Notes: generated by a model from the letters alone, not told the origin. DNA of 64,000 nucleotides from Xiphophorus maculatus (GCF_002775205.1 NC_036456.1:24069968-24133967), one strand, 5' to 3'. Shown: positions 25,160 through 36,784, counted from the stretch's first letter. Numbers and translations: made by a program.

Positions 25160-26998
25160 AGAGGAAGCGGCTGATTAAATTTCAGATATAACGAGACAGA
25201 AGTAGAGGAGGCAATTAACAAATTGAAAAAACAATAAATCCCCAGGGCCTGATGGACAACCTGGGGAATTTTATAAATGTTTCAAAAACATCACCAACAT
25301 TAACTAAAGTCTTTAATTATGCACTTAAAAAGGGTGAAATATCAGATTCCTGCTCTGAGACCATAATTTCAGTTATTCATAAGGAAGGAAGGGATATAAG
25401 CCAATTAGTTTGTTATGCACAGATCTAAAGCTACTGACCAGTACTTTAGCTGAAAAGATACAGAAACATATTGAAATTCACCTGGACCAGATGGGATTTA
25501 TCCCAAACCGACATGGTGGAGAACCCTGAATGTTGTAAGACAAGCCAAAGGGATTAGACAAGGGTTAAGGTTAAAGCTATGGGCTTTCATCCACAATTTG
25601 TGAAATGTAAAAAAAATATACATAAACCCTAAATTATGTGTTAGGGTTAATGGATGTTGCTCTGACTTCTTCATGCTTGAAAGAGGAGATGATTCTGATC
25701 ACTCTGGCAGCAGAAATTACAATGAACAAGGTTTTTAAAGTTATTAGAGGCAAAAATACTACAGAACACAAGATTTCACTTTTCGCTGATGAAATTTTGA
25801 CTTGTATACCCGGTGATGTTTGTTCCCCTCACTCATGGGGGAATATGGTAAACTTTCGGGTTACCAAATCAACCAGTCCAAATCTGAAGCGATGGCAATA
25901 CACTTACCTGTAAATTTAACAGTTCGATTCAAATTTAAAATATCCTACCAGGGATTCAGATATTTGGAAATTTTCATAACTCCTCACCACAACTTTTCAA
26001 AGCTAATTATGGAAAATGAATGGATGAGATCAAGACAGATTATGTGAGATCTCACTTGTAGGAAGGATCGAAACCATCAGAATGAAGATTCCTCCGAGAC
26101 TCCTCTTCCTCTTCCAAACCCTACCTATAAAAATACCCATATCCATATTTAATATACTGAATAAATGGCTCTCAAACTTTACTTGGCGCCCAGGAATTAG
26201 ATTGAAAATTCTTATGTATCCTAAAGAGATTGGGGGACTAAATATACCAAATGTAATACTACTGGCCTGCCCAAACTAGGTCAATAGTCACATAGATACG
26301 CCGAGATGAAGATTTGTAAACCAAAACACATGGCCAAAGAATAAAATTCATAATGAAGTTTATCATATTGATAAGGTCAAAGATCAAAAAGATACTAAAT
26401 CTACCCAACTCTTTATGTAAAGCTATACAAATCAACCATAACTCTGAATTTCTTCCTACGTTTGGATTACATAACTGGATTGAACAAGAATTAATTTTGC
26501 TAGATCAAATGTTTGAGAACAAAAGCATAATGTCCTTCCAACAACTTCAACAAAAATATAGTCTTCCAACCCATAACTTGTAAGAATATCCACAAATAAG
26601 ACATTACTTACATAAACATAAGGAATGGAAAACCTTACAAATGCCTCTAATATGGAAATTTTTTTCTCTCAGTAATGAAAGGAAATATAACTACCAGACT
26701 CATATCCAGTATTTACAAAATATTACAAGAAGAAGTCATAGAGACATAAAAGACATTAAGATGAAATGGGAGTTAGAAATGAATGTGATAATCAAAGATG
26801 AGGACTGGGAGGAGATGTTTCGAGAGGGTCATAAAATATCAAATAGCCCAACATTAAGAGAATTTGAATGGAAAATCAAAGTGAGATTCTTCAGGACTCC
26901 AGTTCTCACATCTAGATTCAGATAAATGAATCTAGATTGATTGATTGGAGATTTCACCCATACATTCTGGGGCTATGATGATCCTATTGGAATACAAC
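25160..26998 (+). mobile_element. Degraded L1-like LINE ORF2 fragment
   Basis: Plus-strand reverse-transcriptase relics appear in several frames: an SPGPDG-like motif near 25235, a PISL..TDLKLLTSTLAEKI stretch near 25400, LDQMGFIPNR near 25490, a HKISLFADE core (25771..25797; the usual second catalytic D of FADD is E), YQINQSKSEAMAI, and PPRLLFLFQTLPIKIP at 26085. A later part runs to VRFFRTP and GDFTHTFW near 26965. The order matches the L1/Tx1 type of non-LTR retrotransposon. Many stops and frameshifts mean it is dead. No endonuclease or 5' end is seen. Confidence 0.8.
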
Positions 26999-27175
26999 AA
27001 ACACAACAACAGTAATCATGAAACTAAAAGCATAACTATGACAAAGGATAAACACACAAGGACGCCAAAAGTTGAAGTCTAAAACTAAAAATGTTCAAAT
27101 GCATTGTTCCTTTAAGACGCTGCATATAGCACTTGTAAAAACTCACTCACACATTTGATTTAAAAGGTAGAGCAA
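26999..27175 (-). pseudogene. Fragment of ZF 3' UTR between two LINE pieces
   Basis: AGTAATCATGAAACTAAAA and AAAACTAAAAATGTTC blocks match 221..330, which is the 3' flank of ZF1, in the same orientation. It appears to be what remains of a lost minus-strand ZF gene, together with the intron relic at 27945..28319. Confidence 0.65.
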
Positions 27176-27176
27176 A

Positions 27177-27860
27177 CTTTTGGAAATATCTACAGATGAG
27201 ACATTGTGTTACCTCAAAATTTAAAAAGATGATTTGTTGAACTATATTGGGATGCCTCGTGATCGACACACTACCTCTCAATTTTATAAGCTGTTAAGTT
27301 ATAATTTGAGTAGTGAATCGTCAAATATTAAACTTTTATGGCAGAGAGATTTGAGAATAGAGTATACAAAAGAAAAATGGTTGAGTGTGCCGTCAGAAAG
27401 TGGTAAATATGTGGCAGAGGACAGAAGTAAATTCATACAGTAGAAGGTGCTATAGATATTATAATACGCCTACCAGACTACATAGAATGAAAATAAAGTC
27501 AAACAATATGTGTTGGAAATTTAAGAAAGAGGTGGGCACATATTTGCACCGTTTATGGGATAGTTCTCTGGTTTCACCATTTTGGATTAAAATCTTGGGG
27601 GCTCTGAGTGGCTTGGCTCAGAGACCCCTCAGACTCCAGAACTGTGTCTACTAGGAGGCAGATCTCAAATGCCAAACACCCCAAAAGGACTTTTTACAGT
27701 TATGGTGGACGGTCTGGTGACAGCCTACAGGATCATCTTAAGACATTGGAAGACCACAAAGTTTCCCGAGTTAAATGAGTGGATTAAATCAATGACGGAC
27801 ACAGCTTCCCATAAAGCCATGCTCAACAACATGGAAAGGAACAGGGACATGGACCTCTAG
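27177..27860 (+). mobile_element. Second degraded L1-like LINE fragment (ORF2 C-terminal part)
   Basis: Opens with a YLQMRHCV-like segment equivalent to the YPQIRHYL region of the first fragment (about 26590). It then continues through a YYNTPTRLHRMK segment, a NMCWKFKKEVGTYLHRLWDS (CW.C/GT.LH..W) motif and a C-terminal PELNEWIKSM stretch. Because it restarts at a position the first fragment has already passed, it is a separate, diverged copy. Broken by several frame changes. Confidence 0.75.
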
Positions 27861-27944
27861 GAGCATTCAATCAAACACAGAGGCTACATACAATCAAAAC
27901 ACTTTATAAATCACAAAAGGATTATCGGTTATCAGTCTTTATAA

Positions 27945-28319
27945 TGAGAAAACTATGGGTTATTGATTTTTTAAAAACTTATAGTGCACCTTGTGTCTGA
28001 CATAAAGTTTTTATCTGCACATAATATAATTAATCATAAACTTTAACCAGTGCTTCCTTAATCTGGTTGGTAGGCATAAGGGCGTTACGATCACAAACTG
28101 TATTTCTCATATTATATGATGAATAATAGTTTCACCAGGTCGCAGTTGATCAATTTTAAGTATTTAATGTTTAGAGCTGCGACGGATTTGCTATTAGAGT
28201 CTTTAAGTTTGGTGTAGAAGTTCTTTGAGTTCAACACTCCTTAACCAGTCTGCATCTCTTTAGTATATATCCAATTTTACTCAACCTGTATCATCAGTAA
28301 AACGTGAAGGTGTTTCGTA
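27945..28319 (-). pseudogene. Orphan 5' intron relic of a lost ZF gene
   Basis: Collinear with the donor-side end of the ZF4 intron (23790..24171), down to the final GTACGAAACACCTTCACG. At 28319/28320, exactly where the exon 1 donor should be, the sequence switches to ZF5 promoter-side sequence on the opposite strand. Exon 1 of this copy is missing. Confidence 0.75.
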
Positions 28320-28477
28320 CCATTTCCATTAGCTGAGGAAAATTCTCATAATTAACAGAAATAAAAGGCTTGGAAACTCCAGTTAGTGTGTAATTATTCA
28401 CAGTGAGTGATTAACTCACTGAAACAAATGAACGTTTCGTTCATATAATAAAATATTTAGTATAATTGTATGTTGAG

Positions 28478-28560
28478 AGGAGGCTCAAAGCGGAAAATTC
28501 AAAGGGGAACTAAAAATCGTTTACAGTTTCTTCAGTGCAGCCAAAGTGAAACACACAGAA
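28478..28560 (+). promoter_or_regulatory. Conserved cluster promoter block, ZF5
   Basis: GGCTCAAAGCGGAAAATTCA, then CGTTTACAGTTTCTTCAGTG and CAGCCAAAGTGAAACACACA. It lies about 100 bases before the ATG and is nearly identical to the block at 42841..42928 upstream of ZF6. Confidence 0.7.
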
Positions 28561-28657
28561 AGCTACGGAGCTCACGAGGTAGCATTAGCTCCTCTTAGAA
28601 GGTAGTTTGAAAACAGGTTTGGTGTTTTCGGTAAATATTTCCGTGTTTTCAGTGAAA

Positions 28658-28826
28658 ATGTCTTCAGTTCCGCCTCAGAGAGAGTTTATCAACGAGCAGG
28701 TAACTCCTGCTGGAGAAACATTCACAGAGTGGAAAGAAATCAACGTTAAGATGGAGGAAGAGATGGAGGATCAGCGCAGACTGATGGATTTTACCCGGAT
28801 ACCGAGGATCATCTTACACCGGATAG
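28658..28826 (+). CDS. ZF5 exon 1: N-terminal module
   Basis: 169 bases from ATG at 28658, opening MSSVPPQREFINEQVTPAGE and ending FTRIPRIILHRI, with donor ATAG|GTACGAAAC. The next compatible plus-strand acceptor is ZF5 exon 2 at 39342, giving a 10.5-kb intron filled by transposons. The exon and about 300 upstream bases are nearly identical to ZF6 (43003..43171), so one is a recent copy of the other. Confidence 0.85.
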
Positions 28827-29129
28827 GTACGAAACACCTTCATGTTTTACTGATTAATCAGGTTTAAGAAAGACGAAGCTGAAGTTGGTTTCCAATTCAA
28901 GCTTCCGATTCGGGAAATGGCTAAAGGGCGATTCCACCTATTTTTTCCTTCCGCATGTTTAATCGACTCTAGTTTAAAAACTACAACACCCAGACTCTTC
29001 AAACCTGGACTGGAGTATTCTGCTCTAATAGCAGAATATTTAAACCCAGGGGCGATTCTAGGATCTGACCTTTAGGGGTCCTTAGCCCCCAGCAGTGCTA
29101 AGGACCAAGAGAAGTTATTTGTTGGTGCA

Positions 29130-32100
29130 TTTTTTACAATGGTTCTCCCTCTCTTCACTTCTATTGGTCCAAAGTAATCAGCACCAACATAAGTAAATGG
29201 TGGAAGATCAGTTGAGATTCTGTCAATAGGAAGATCTGACATTTTTTGCTCACCTGGCTTTTGTCGTTGTCTTTGACACACCATACAGTCTCTGATGATC
29301 TTTCTGGCTGCTGAATTAGCATGAGGGATCCAGTACTGTCGTCGAAGGGTAGAAAGCATGTGGTTTCTTCCTCTGTGTCCAACCTTTTCATGGATATGTT
29401 GAAGAATGAGCTTTGAAACATGGCTTCCTTTAGGCAATATTGCAGGATGTTTTGTTTCTTCAGGTAAGGCTGCTTTGCTCACTCTGCCTCCCACTCTCAA
29501 CACACCATCATTAACAACAGGATCAAGCTTGAACAGATGACTTGACTTCTTCACTGCACCAGAGCTCAGGGCAGCCATTTCATTGCCATAATGTTTTCTC
29601 TGCACAACTCTCACTATGGCTTCCTCTGCCTTGGACAGATCATCAGTAGTGAGCTGAACATCTGTTTTATTGTCCTGTTTATCACACATTTGATTTCCAC
29701 AGTGTGCAGTTAGCAACTTCTTTGTTTGTAGCATTTCTTTTAGTTTCAGGAGCCATGCTACACATCTTTTTAGCTTTGTCCAACTGGAAAAATACATTAG
29801 CAGCTTGGTGGTGGGACACACTTCTTCCAGCACAGCTGCACATGTCAGGACTTGATCTTTAACCTCTGGATCAGCTTCCAAATGGACAGGCAATTCTTTA
29901 ATCACTGCTGGCCATTGGATCTCAGGTTTTGTGAGGAATTCTGGCCCACTGATCCAGGTGGAAGGCTTTAAAAAAGAGCCAGCCTTCATGCCTCGAGAGG
30001 CTGCATCAGCTGGATTCAACTTTGAGCTGATGTATCTCCACTGAGTAACCTTTGTAAGATCAAGAATGATGGACACACTATTAGCTACATAAGTCGTGTC
30101 GTTGTGTTTGCATTGTACTGCAGGACGGTTGTGCTGTCAGACCAGAAGACTGATTCACTCAGATTGAGTCCAAGTTGAACTAACAGCATTTTGTCAAGAC
30201 GCACAGCTAAAACTGCAGCAGCAAGTTCAAGTCGTGGTATAGTGATTTGTTTTAATGTGCTTGTTTACAATGCTAAAGGTGAAAACATCCTGGTCAACAT
30301 CCCATTGCACCCCCAGGGCTCTTTCAGTGGGAAGCTGGTCCTGGCTTAGATCTAGCATCCTTACACCTGTTGCTCTGTTTTCCTCAGGGATCTGCGAGAG
30401 GACAGAGCGCTCACTACACACCCATTTATTGAGCCTAAATCCCCCCCTTGGCACACACCTCAGTGAGCTGTTGATAAAGAGAAATGGCCTGCTCAACTGT
30501 CTGTACAGACCTGAGACAGTCATCTACATAGAAGCTGTGTCTGATTGTATTAATAACCTCTTCTGGGTGCAGATGTTGGTTGTCATCAGCAGTCTTTAAA
30601 AGTGCATATGTGGCACAACTAGGGGAAGAGACTGCACCAAAAATATGGACCAACAATCTATGCTCAACAAGCTCTTTTGTGATGTCACCGTGGGGCCACC
30701 AGAGAAAACGTAAGTAATTTACATGTTCCTGAGCAACTCTGACTTGGTGGAACATCCCTTTAATGTCTGTCATAAGGGCTATTGGACCTTGCCGAAAACG
30801 AATGAGCACACCTAATAAGGTGCTAGTCAAATCTGGTCCCAGTAACAGCTCTTTGTTCAGTGATGTTCCAGCAAACATTGCAGCACAATCATAAACAACC
30901 CGCAGTGTTTTCTTACGGGGGTGGTAGACCCCATGATGAGGTACGTACCACACCTTTCCTTCCTCATGTTCCATTTGATCTTGTGGTACGATTTCTGAAT
31001 GCCCTTCCACACTAACATTATGCATAAATTCTTTGTACTCTTCAAAGAATAACTTATCCTTCTGAAATCATTTTAACAGACATTGCGCCCTCTGCTGGGC
31101 CACCTGTTTGTTGTTGGGCATTTTTACTTCAGGATTACGAAAGTGTAACTTCAGGTAATAATGACCATCTTTAAGCACCTCTGACTGTGACATGATATCC
31201 ATGAACTGTTTGTCTTCTACAGACATTTCAGTTCACTCATTGCACTTGTGCTCTATAAAATCCTGATTATACTGACTGACCAGCATTTCTTCCAAACTGC
31301 TTATAGAGATACGGTTCACCTGAATAGAACTAGCAACATGTCCATTTCCTTCACTACCCTGATTGAGTGGACCATTAACAACCCAACCAAGGCGTGTTAG
31401 CACAGCATAAGGCCCACTACCTTCACTGTTAACTATTTTCCAAAGTTCCAATGCTTTGGGAGAATTTACACCAATGAGCAGCCCGATGCCAGCATCTATT
31501 GGTGTCAACTCAACAACTTTTAGATAAGACCATTTTCTTAAGTCTTCTTCTTTAGGGATGTTTTCTTTAGTGACAGGAATGGACTGTTGAGTATAAACAT
31601 CAGGCAACTTCAAGTACTCATTTTCTTTTAAAGCAGCTACGTCCAAACCAGATAATCTATAGCTACTTATAGGTTTTTCCTGACCCATGGTTTTTAGCAT
31701 GATTTCCACTTTCTTTCCAGATGCATTTAACTGCATCATCAAAGCCTCTGTACAAAATGTTGCAGAGCTGCCTAGATCTAGAAAGGCATAAGTCTCCACA
31801 ATCTTTGTCCCCTTTTACAACTTTACTTTTACTGGGACGACTGACAGAACCACTCATTAGACCCAGCCGCAGTGTAGCTACCAACATTCAAAGATACAAG
31901 AGCATTTGAGATTGGTGACTCTTTACCCTCAGCCTTAACTGCTTGGTACTGCTGCTCTGTTGGTTCAATATGCAGAACAGTAGGGTGACTTTTATTACAG
32001 GTGAGGCATGTTAGACGTTGTGGACAGTTCTTACTCATATGTCCCTTCTGTAAGCAACCGAAGCATAAACCTTTACTTTTAAGGAATGTCACCTTTTCTG

Positions 32101-32758
32101 TGTTGGCTTTCTGCTTGAATGAGTCACATTTTTCCATGCAATGATTTCCATCACAAAATAAGCACCGAGCTTGAACCAGCTTTGTAACCTCATGGTTAAA
32201 CTGGACCTGTTTGTCACTGGTCTGTTTAGAAACCACAGCAACAGAAGTGGCAAAACTGCTGCTTTTAGTTTTAAAAGGAACCTTTGATGGTTTTAAAGCC
32301 ATCTTTTCTTTTGCAGTTTGACCTTCTCCATAAACAGGATCTAATGCAGCTTTTGTTTGTTTTTCCAGAAAATCAAGAAGATCTTTAAACTTTGCTCTAT
32401 GATCATACTTTTCTGCTATGTCAACCACAGTTAGTCGCCATGTATCACGAAGTCTAAAAGGCAACTTTGAAACAAGAATTCTCATATTGGTTGAGTTTTC
32501 AAGCTCTTCAATAAACCCAGCTTCATCCATTGTGTTGAAACAACTTCTTTAAAAGAATGTATAAGCTCTTAAAGCTGCAGCATCATCAGACTTTAAAACT
32601 GACCAATTCAGAGCTTTGCCTATAAATGCAGATGTTATTTTTGCTCTGTTACCAAAGTTCCACCCAAGCTGTCTTTTTGCTTCCGGATAAGCAGTTTGTG
32701 GACTCATGTGCATACAACTTCTCACTAAAGCTCTAGGCTGACCTGTGGTAAACTGCTG
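29130..32758 (-). pseudogene. BEL/Pao retrotransposon: late gag and pol, truncated in integrase
   Basis: Minus strand, from high to low coordinates. Late gag has three zinc knuckles (CLFCDGNHCMEKC, CFGCLQKGHMSKNC, CLTCNKSH). A retropepsin-like domain follows (FLDLGSSATFC; the usual second residue of the D-S/T-G triad is replaced by L), then a Pao-type reverse transcriptase with LMTDIKGMFHQVRV and catalytic FYVDDCL. RNase H follows (PRLELAAAVLAVRLD, VFWSDSTTVLQY), then the integrase zinc-binding HHCC region and the first catalytic Asp in VGADYFGP, after which the copy is cut. In-frame stops occur near 31233, 31066 and 32531, and a frameshift lies at a C-run near 30442. Not functional. No LTR is recognised. 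Confidence 0.85.
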
Positions 32759-32810
32759 AGTGAAGCTGACACCCCACCCACGTCAAAAAATTCAGCAAAT
32801 AGTCTGAGTG

Positions 32811-33390
32811 GTTAGTGCTCCGTTAGTGCAGGTTTGTGCCGTTAAAATTTCCGTTTGTGCAGCTTTGGTTTTCAAGATATTAAAAGTTATTTTTTAGGTC
32901 TTCCGAGTTCACCATCCCCCCATGTTGCTCCAAAACAAACCAAACTCGGCTACTTCGTTAGTGCTCCGTTTGTGCAGGTTTGTGCAGTTAAAATTTTCGT
33001 TTGTGCAGCTTTCGTTTTCGAGATATTAAAAGTTATAATTTTGGCCGATGACGTCACCATCCCCCCATGTTGCGCCAAAACAAACCAAACTCGGCTACTT
33101 CGTTAGTGCTCCGTTTGTGCAGGTTTGTGCAGTTAAAATTTTCGTTTGTGCAGCTTTCGTTTTCGAGATATTAAAAGTTATAATTTTGGCCGATGACGTC
33201 ACCATCCCCCCATGTTGCGCCAAAACAAACCAAACTCGGCTACTTCGTTAGTGCTCCGTTAGTGCAGGTTTGTGCCGTTAAAATGGACGTTTGTGCAGCT
33301 TTGGTTCCTGAAATATTAAAAATTATTTTTTAGGTCTTCCGAGTTCACCATCCCCCCATGTTGCTCCAAAACAAAACAAACTGGGCTACT
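32811..33390. repeat. Tandem ~145-bp repeats in the left arm of the foldback element
   Basis: Four units begin GTTAGTGCTCCGTT(A/T)GTGCAG at 32811, 32957, 33102 and 33247. Each carries CCCCCCATGTTG and CAAAACAAA blocks. Units 2 and 3 are nearly identical to each other. Open frames repeated over them are by-products. Confidence 0.95.
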
Positions 33391-34180
33391 GCTCATCATG
33401 AGATATTACATAATTTTCTTTCATACGCCAACTGACTTCACCTAAATTGATGACTGTGGCCTGCTCTGGACATAACCACAAAGCAAGCGGTTATTAATTT
33501 CGTATGTTATTGTGTAAGTTAAATTCTGCTGTTGTACAATGTGTACCTTCTTTTGTTTTGAACTTCAATAAAGATTTAGAAAAAGAAGAAATTTGTCTCA
33601 TTTCAAGAAATGTTTTTAGATAGTAATGTTTTCTCACCAATGTAACTTTCTCCACAATAATTGAATCCTGTCAATACAGGACATGCGGCCGTGACCATAA
33701 CGTAATGTGTGTATTTGTATGACTGTTCAACTGTGCTTTGGTTTCAGAGGTGGTTTCAACAATTATATTCACATTGTTAACTTACTTTCTGCTGATTATG
33801 CAGCAAAAGGGTAAAAAACGACAACAACAAAAATCCATAGCTAACATGCTAGTTGCTTGAGCAAATAAAGTTTTTGCAGAGTAAAACCGGAAGTGCATGG
33901 CAGCGTCATTGGTTCAACAAAGTTCATCCAAGTAATGTACTTAATATTTAGTAAATATATTTTATATTAAAAAAATATATAAAAACAGTATATAAAAAAA
34001 ATTGCTTAAATAGTAGAAATGAGAAACTGGGAAAGCCAACTTAACTTTTTTTAATTCAAGACTATTGTAATTGTGCAGCCTCTGCTAGAATGTCAATGTT
34101 TTGTGGCTTCTTCAAAATTATGTAGACCAGAATTATTATTTTGAGCAATGCTAATCAAAGTCTTTTTATTTTTTAACTAG

Positions 34181-35017
34181 ATGCCTCGACAGCCAGCAGT
34201 GGACAGAGAGTCTCTTTTCACAGTTCTCTGCAAGTCAAAAGAGGCTATCCTAGAAAACGGCAATATAGCCACTCCAGCTGCCGCTGTCTGGACAAAGCTA
34301 AGTCAGCAGTTGGGAAATAAAATGTCTGCAAAAGCTCTGTACACATTTGTAAAGCTAAACAGACAAAACATATGGTCAAGCTTGGAAATAAATGATCAAG
34401 AAAGTGATCCTGAAAGCCCCGTGGACACAGAGTTTCACTCAGGCACAACTTCTTCTGGACAATTTACAGATTTTCAGCTTGAAGTTCCATTTGAAGAATG
34501 GATTAAATTTAAACCAGAAAGAGTTGAATACAATGACAAGTTTTCATCATCTGGCAAAAGGGAATACACAATTTTAAAACCTGGCACTTGGAGTCACATA
34601 ATTAATGATCTGGTTTGGAAAAAGTTGAAAAGCACATGTACATTTGTATTGCAAAGAGCAAAAGTTTATCCAACTGTCACTAGTAAGTACATTGATATCA
34701 AAGGCTTCTGTAAAGAGAGTCAAGGTCATGTTAAAACGACATGTGACAGAGAGCCAACAGCCCAATGGTGCTCCAGTGCTCCATCCAAGGTGCCGACATC
34801 TCCCTGCACACTGCCCAGTCCAAAAGATTCATGTCAGGAACCCTTCATGCACAGGTTTCAAAAGAGTTGTGTGAGGGTAGGATGGAACCAGCTGTATGTG
34901 GTCAGCAAAGGCATCAGAGTTGATGGATATTGGAGATCCCGAGCCAAGTCACCTTCCAAACCTGGCAACCTTACGAAAAGCCAAGCAGGAGAGAAAAGAT
35001 TTGAAATTATGTATTGA
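34181..35017 (+). CDS. Unassigned ORF of the foldback-like element
   Basis: 278 codons from ATG at 34181 to TGA at 35015..35017. The stop falls inside the right inverted arm. The product is not one I recognise. It has an N-terminal predicted helical region (LFTVLCKSKEAILENG, AKALYTFVKLNRQNI), an acidic middle, then PGTWSHIINDLVW and FVLQRAKVYPTVTSKYIDIK. The C-terminal third is less ordered and may come from decayed sequence. No DDE-type catalytic triad is evident, so this is probably the N-terminal part of a transposase or an accessory protein. The bases before the ATG (TTTTTTAACTAG) could be a splice acceptor, in which case the true start lies upstream. Confidence 0.5.
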   Translation: MPRQPAVDRESLFTVLCKSKEAILENGNIATPAAAVWTKLSQQLGNKMSAKALYTFVKLNRQNIWSSLEINDQESDPESPVDTEFHSGTTSSGQFTDFQLEVPFEEWIKFKPERVEYNDKFSSSGKREYTILKPGTWSHIINDLVWKKLKSTCTFVLQRAKVYPTVTSKYIDIKGFCKESQGHVKTTCDREPTAQWCSSAPSKVPTSPCTLPSPKDSCQEPFMHRFQKSCVRVGWNQLYVVSKGIRVDGYWRSRAKSPSKPGNLTKSQAGEKRFEIMY

Positions 35018-35299
35018 CAGGATTCAATTATTGTGGAGAGAGTTATATTGGTGAGAAAACATTACTATCTAAAAACATTTCTTGAAATGAGACAAATTTT
35101 TTCTTGTTCTAAATCTTTATTGAAGTTCAAAACAAAAGAAGGTACACATTTTACAACAGCAGAATTTAACTTACACAATAACATACGAAATTAATAACCG
35201 CTTGCTTTGTGGTTATGTCCAGAGCAGGCCACAGTCATCAATTTAGGTGAAGTCAGTTGGCGTATGAAAGAAAATTATGTAATATCTCATGATGAGCAG

Positions 35300-35722
35300 T
35301 AGCCCAGTTTGTTTTGTTTTGGAGCAACATGGGGGGATGGTGAACTCGGAAGACCTAAAAAATAATTTTTAATATTTCAGAAACCAAAGCTGCACAAACG
35401 TCCATTTTAACGGCACAAACCTGCACTAACGGAGCACTAACGAAGTAGCCGAGTTTGGTTTGTTTTGGCGCAACATGGGGGGATGGTGACGTCATCGGCC
35501 AAAATTATAACTTTTAATATTTCAGAAACCAAAGCTGCACAAACGACCGTTCTAACTGCACAAACCTGCACTAACGAAGTAGCCCAGTTTGGTTTGTTTT
35601 GGAGCAACATGGGGGGATGGTGAACTCTGGATGACCTAAAATATAATTTTTAATATCTCGAAAACCAAAGCTGCACAAACGAAAATTTTAACGGCACAAA
35701 CCTGCACTAACGGAGCACTAAC
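35300..35722. repeat. Tandem repeats in the right arm of the foldback element
   Basis: Three inverted copies of the ~145-base unit (35300..35441, 35442..35575, 35576..35722). The middle copy lacks the GGAGCACTAAC segment at its end. One unit fewer than the left arm accounts for most of the arm length difference. Confidence 0.93.
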
Positions 35723-35774
35723 CACTCAGACTATTTGCTGAATTTTTTTACGTGGATGGGGTGTCAGCTTCACT

Positions 35775-36524
35775 GCTCTAAGTAATAAAGCCTGTCCTGC
35801 ATGTTATCTGTTGTAGTTTCTATTCCTTGCTCAAATGCCTTAAGAAAGGACCTAAAATGCAAAGGATCTCCACTAAAAACAGGGATTTCTACAGATGGCA
35901 GGAGTGACAGTCTTTGTTGTTTTACAAGCATCTCAGTGATTTCATTCTGCTTCATCATAATCTCTGTTAATGCACTACTATGAACATCAACCTGAGAAGA
36001 TATTCGTCTTGAGCTCTCCCCGTCTGGTTTCACTTTTAATGTTTCATTAATAGGTGTATCTTGGGGCATTGGCAAAGGTGCAAGAGTAGACAATCGTTTC
36101 TGTGTTCTTGGAGCCTTTTGAGCTGTAGCAGCGGGTATGAACTCAGTAGATATCGCAGAAACTGATGTATCCTGATTTATGACACCAGAGCTGGAAACAT
36201 GACTTTTCTGATCTTGCATAGAGTTGTAGATTTTCATCTTTGCATCCGCCTTCACCAGTTTGGTTCTCAAAACCAATGCTTCTTTTCTTGTTTTTAACTG
36301 AAGTTCTTCCAGCTCAAGCGCATGTTTTTCTTGCAGCGCAACCACCTCCGCTTTCAGAGCGGCTCTTTCCACCTCGGCTTCCATCAGCGCCATTGAAGCC
36401 GCACAGGAACTCTTACTCTGCGAACTAGACGCTTTACTCACTATACTGGGCGCAGTGCTGACTGGTTTAGCTGGGAACCCAGATAGCCTTTCAGAGTCTT
36501 TGCCGATCGTTTGTTGCGCAGTCT
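35775..36524 (-). pseudogene. BEL/Pao gag, middle segment
   Basis: Minus-strand open frame with a predicted coiled coil rich in Ala/Glu/Lys (MEAEVERAALKAEVVALQEK) and then a conserved gag core (SVEIPVFSGDPLHFRSFLKA, ending DRLYYLEQ) typical of BEL/Pao polyproteins. The frame enters from the SINE boundary (36530) and is cut by the foldback element at 35774. It resumes beyond 32758, where a QFTTGQPRALVRSC sequence continues. Confidence 0.8.
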
Positions 36525-36530
36525 GTGAGA

Positions 36531-36778
36531 AGAAGAAGAAGAATTACTTTATTCATCCCAGCAGGGAAATTATTTCGCAGTTACAGCAAGAATTTTTTAT
36601 ACACAGATTAACACACACGACAGGAGCTGCATCTGCAGGCAGCCAGCTGAGCCGGCGCCATTTTTGAAGGAGGACATGCGGCAAAGGTCGTCGGGACCGG
36701 GAGTCGAACCCGCGACATCCGCGGGTCCAAGGCCTCCACATGTGGGGCGTGCTAACCCCCTGCACCACCACAGCACGC
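36531..36778 (-). mobile_element. tRNA-derived SINE inserted in BEL gag
   Basis: Minus strand: tRNA-like head with an A box (TGGTGGTGCAGGGGGTTAGC) and B box (GGTTCGACTCC, plus-strand 36700..36710), a body, then a tail with CCCTGCTGGGATGAATAAAG and a CTT-repeat end. GTGAGA target duplications flank it (36525..36530, 36779..36784). Removing one duplication and the SINE restores the gag reading frame across the site, which confirms the boundaries. Presumed copied by a LINE partner sharing the tail. Confidence 0.9.
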
Positions 36779-36784
36779 GTGAGA

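Larger units (their letters stand above)
32759..35774. mobile_element. 3.0-kb foldback-like DNA transposon inside BEL gag
   Basis: Long inverted ends: left 32759..33677 (919 bases) and right 35011..35774 (764 bases), both starting AGTGAAGCTGACACCCCA. Each end contains tandem copies of a roughly 145-base unit: four on the left (32811..33390), three on the right (35300..35722). The single-copy centre (33678..35010) carries an open frame. The insertion splits the BEL gag frame after YYLEQ. ACTGCT occurs at both boundaries (32752..32757, 35772..35777), but the exact target duplication is ambiguous. The architecture resembles foldback/NOF and some Mutator-like elements; superfamily not established. 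Confidence 0.85.

Noticed and set aside
29072-32530. Treating the BEL/Pao pol as an intact host or viral gene
   Set aside because: Stops, a frameshift, an altered protease triad and a cut integrase show that it is a dead retrotransposon copy.
32855-33251. Repeated small open frames (MCSFGFQDIK and similar)
   Set aside because: They arise from the ~145-base non-coding unit in the foldback arm and change frame from unit to unit.
36695-36778. Possible tRNA gene (B box GGTTCGACTCC)
   Set aside because: The tRNA-like head continues into a SINE body and tail and is flanked by target duplications; it is not a free tRNA gene.
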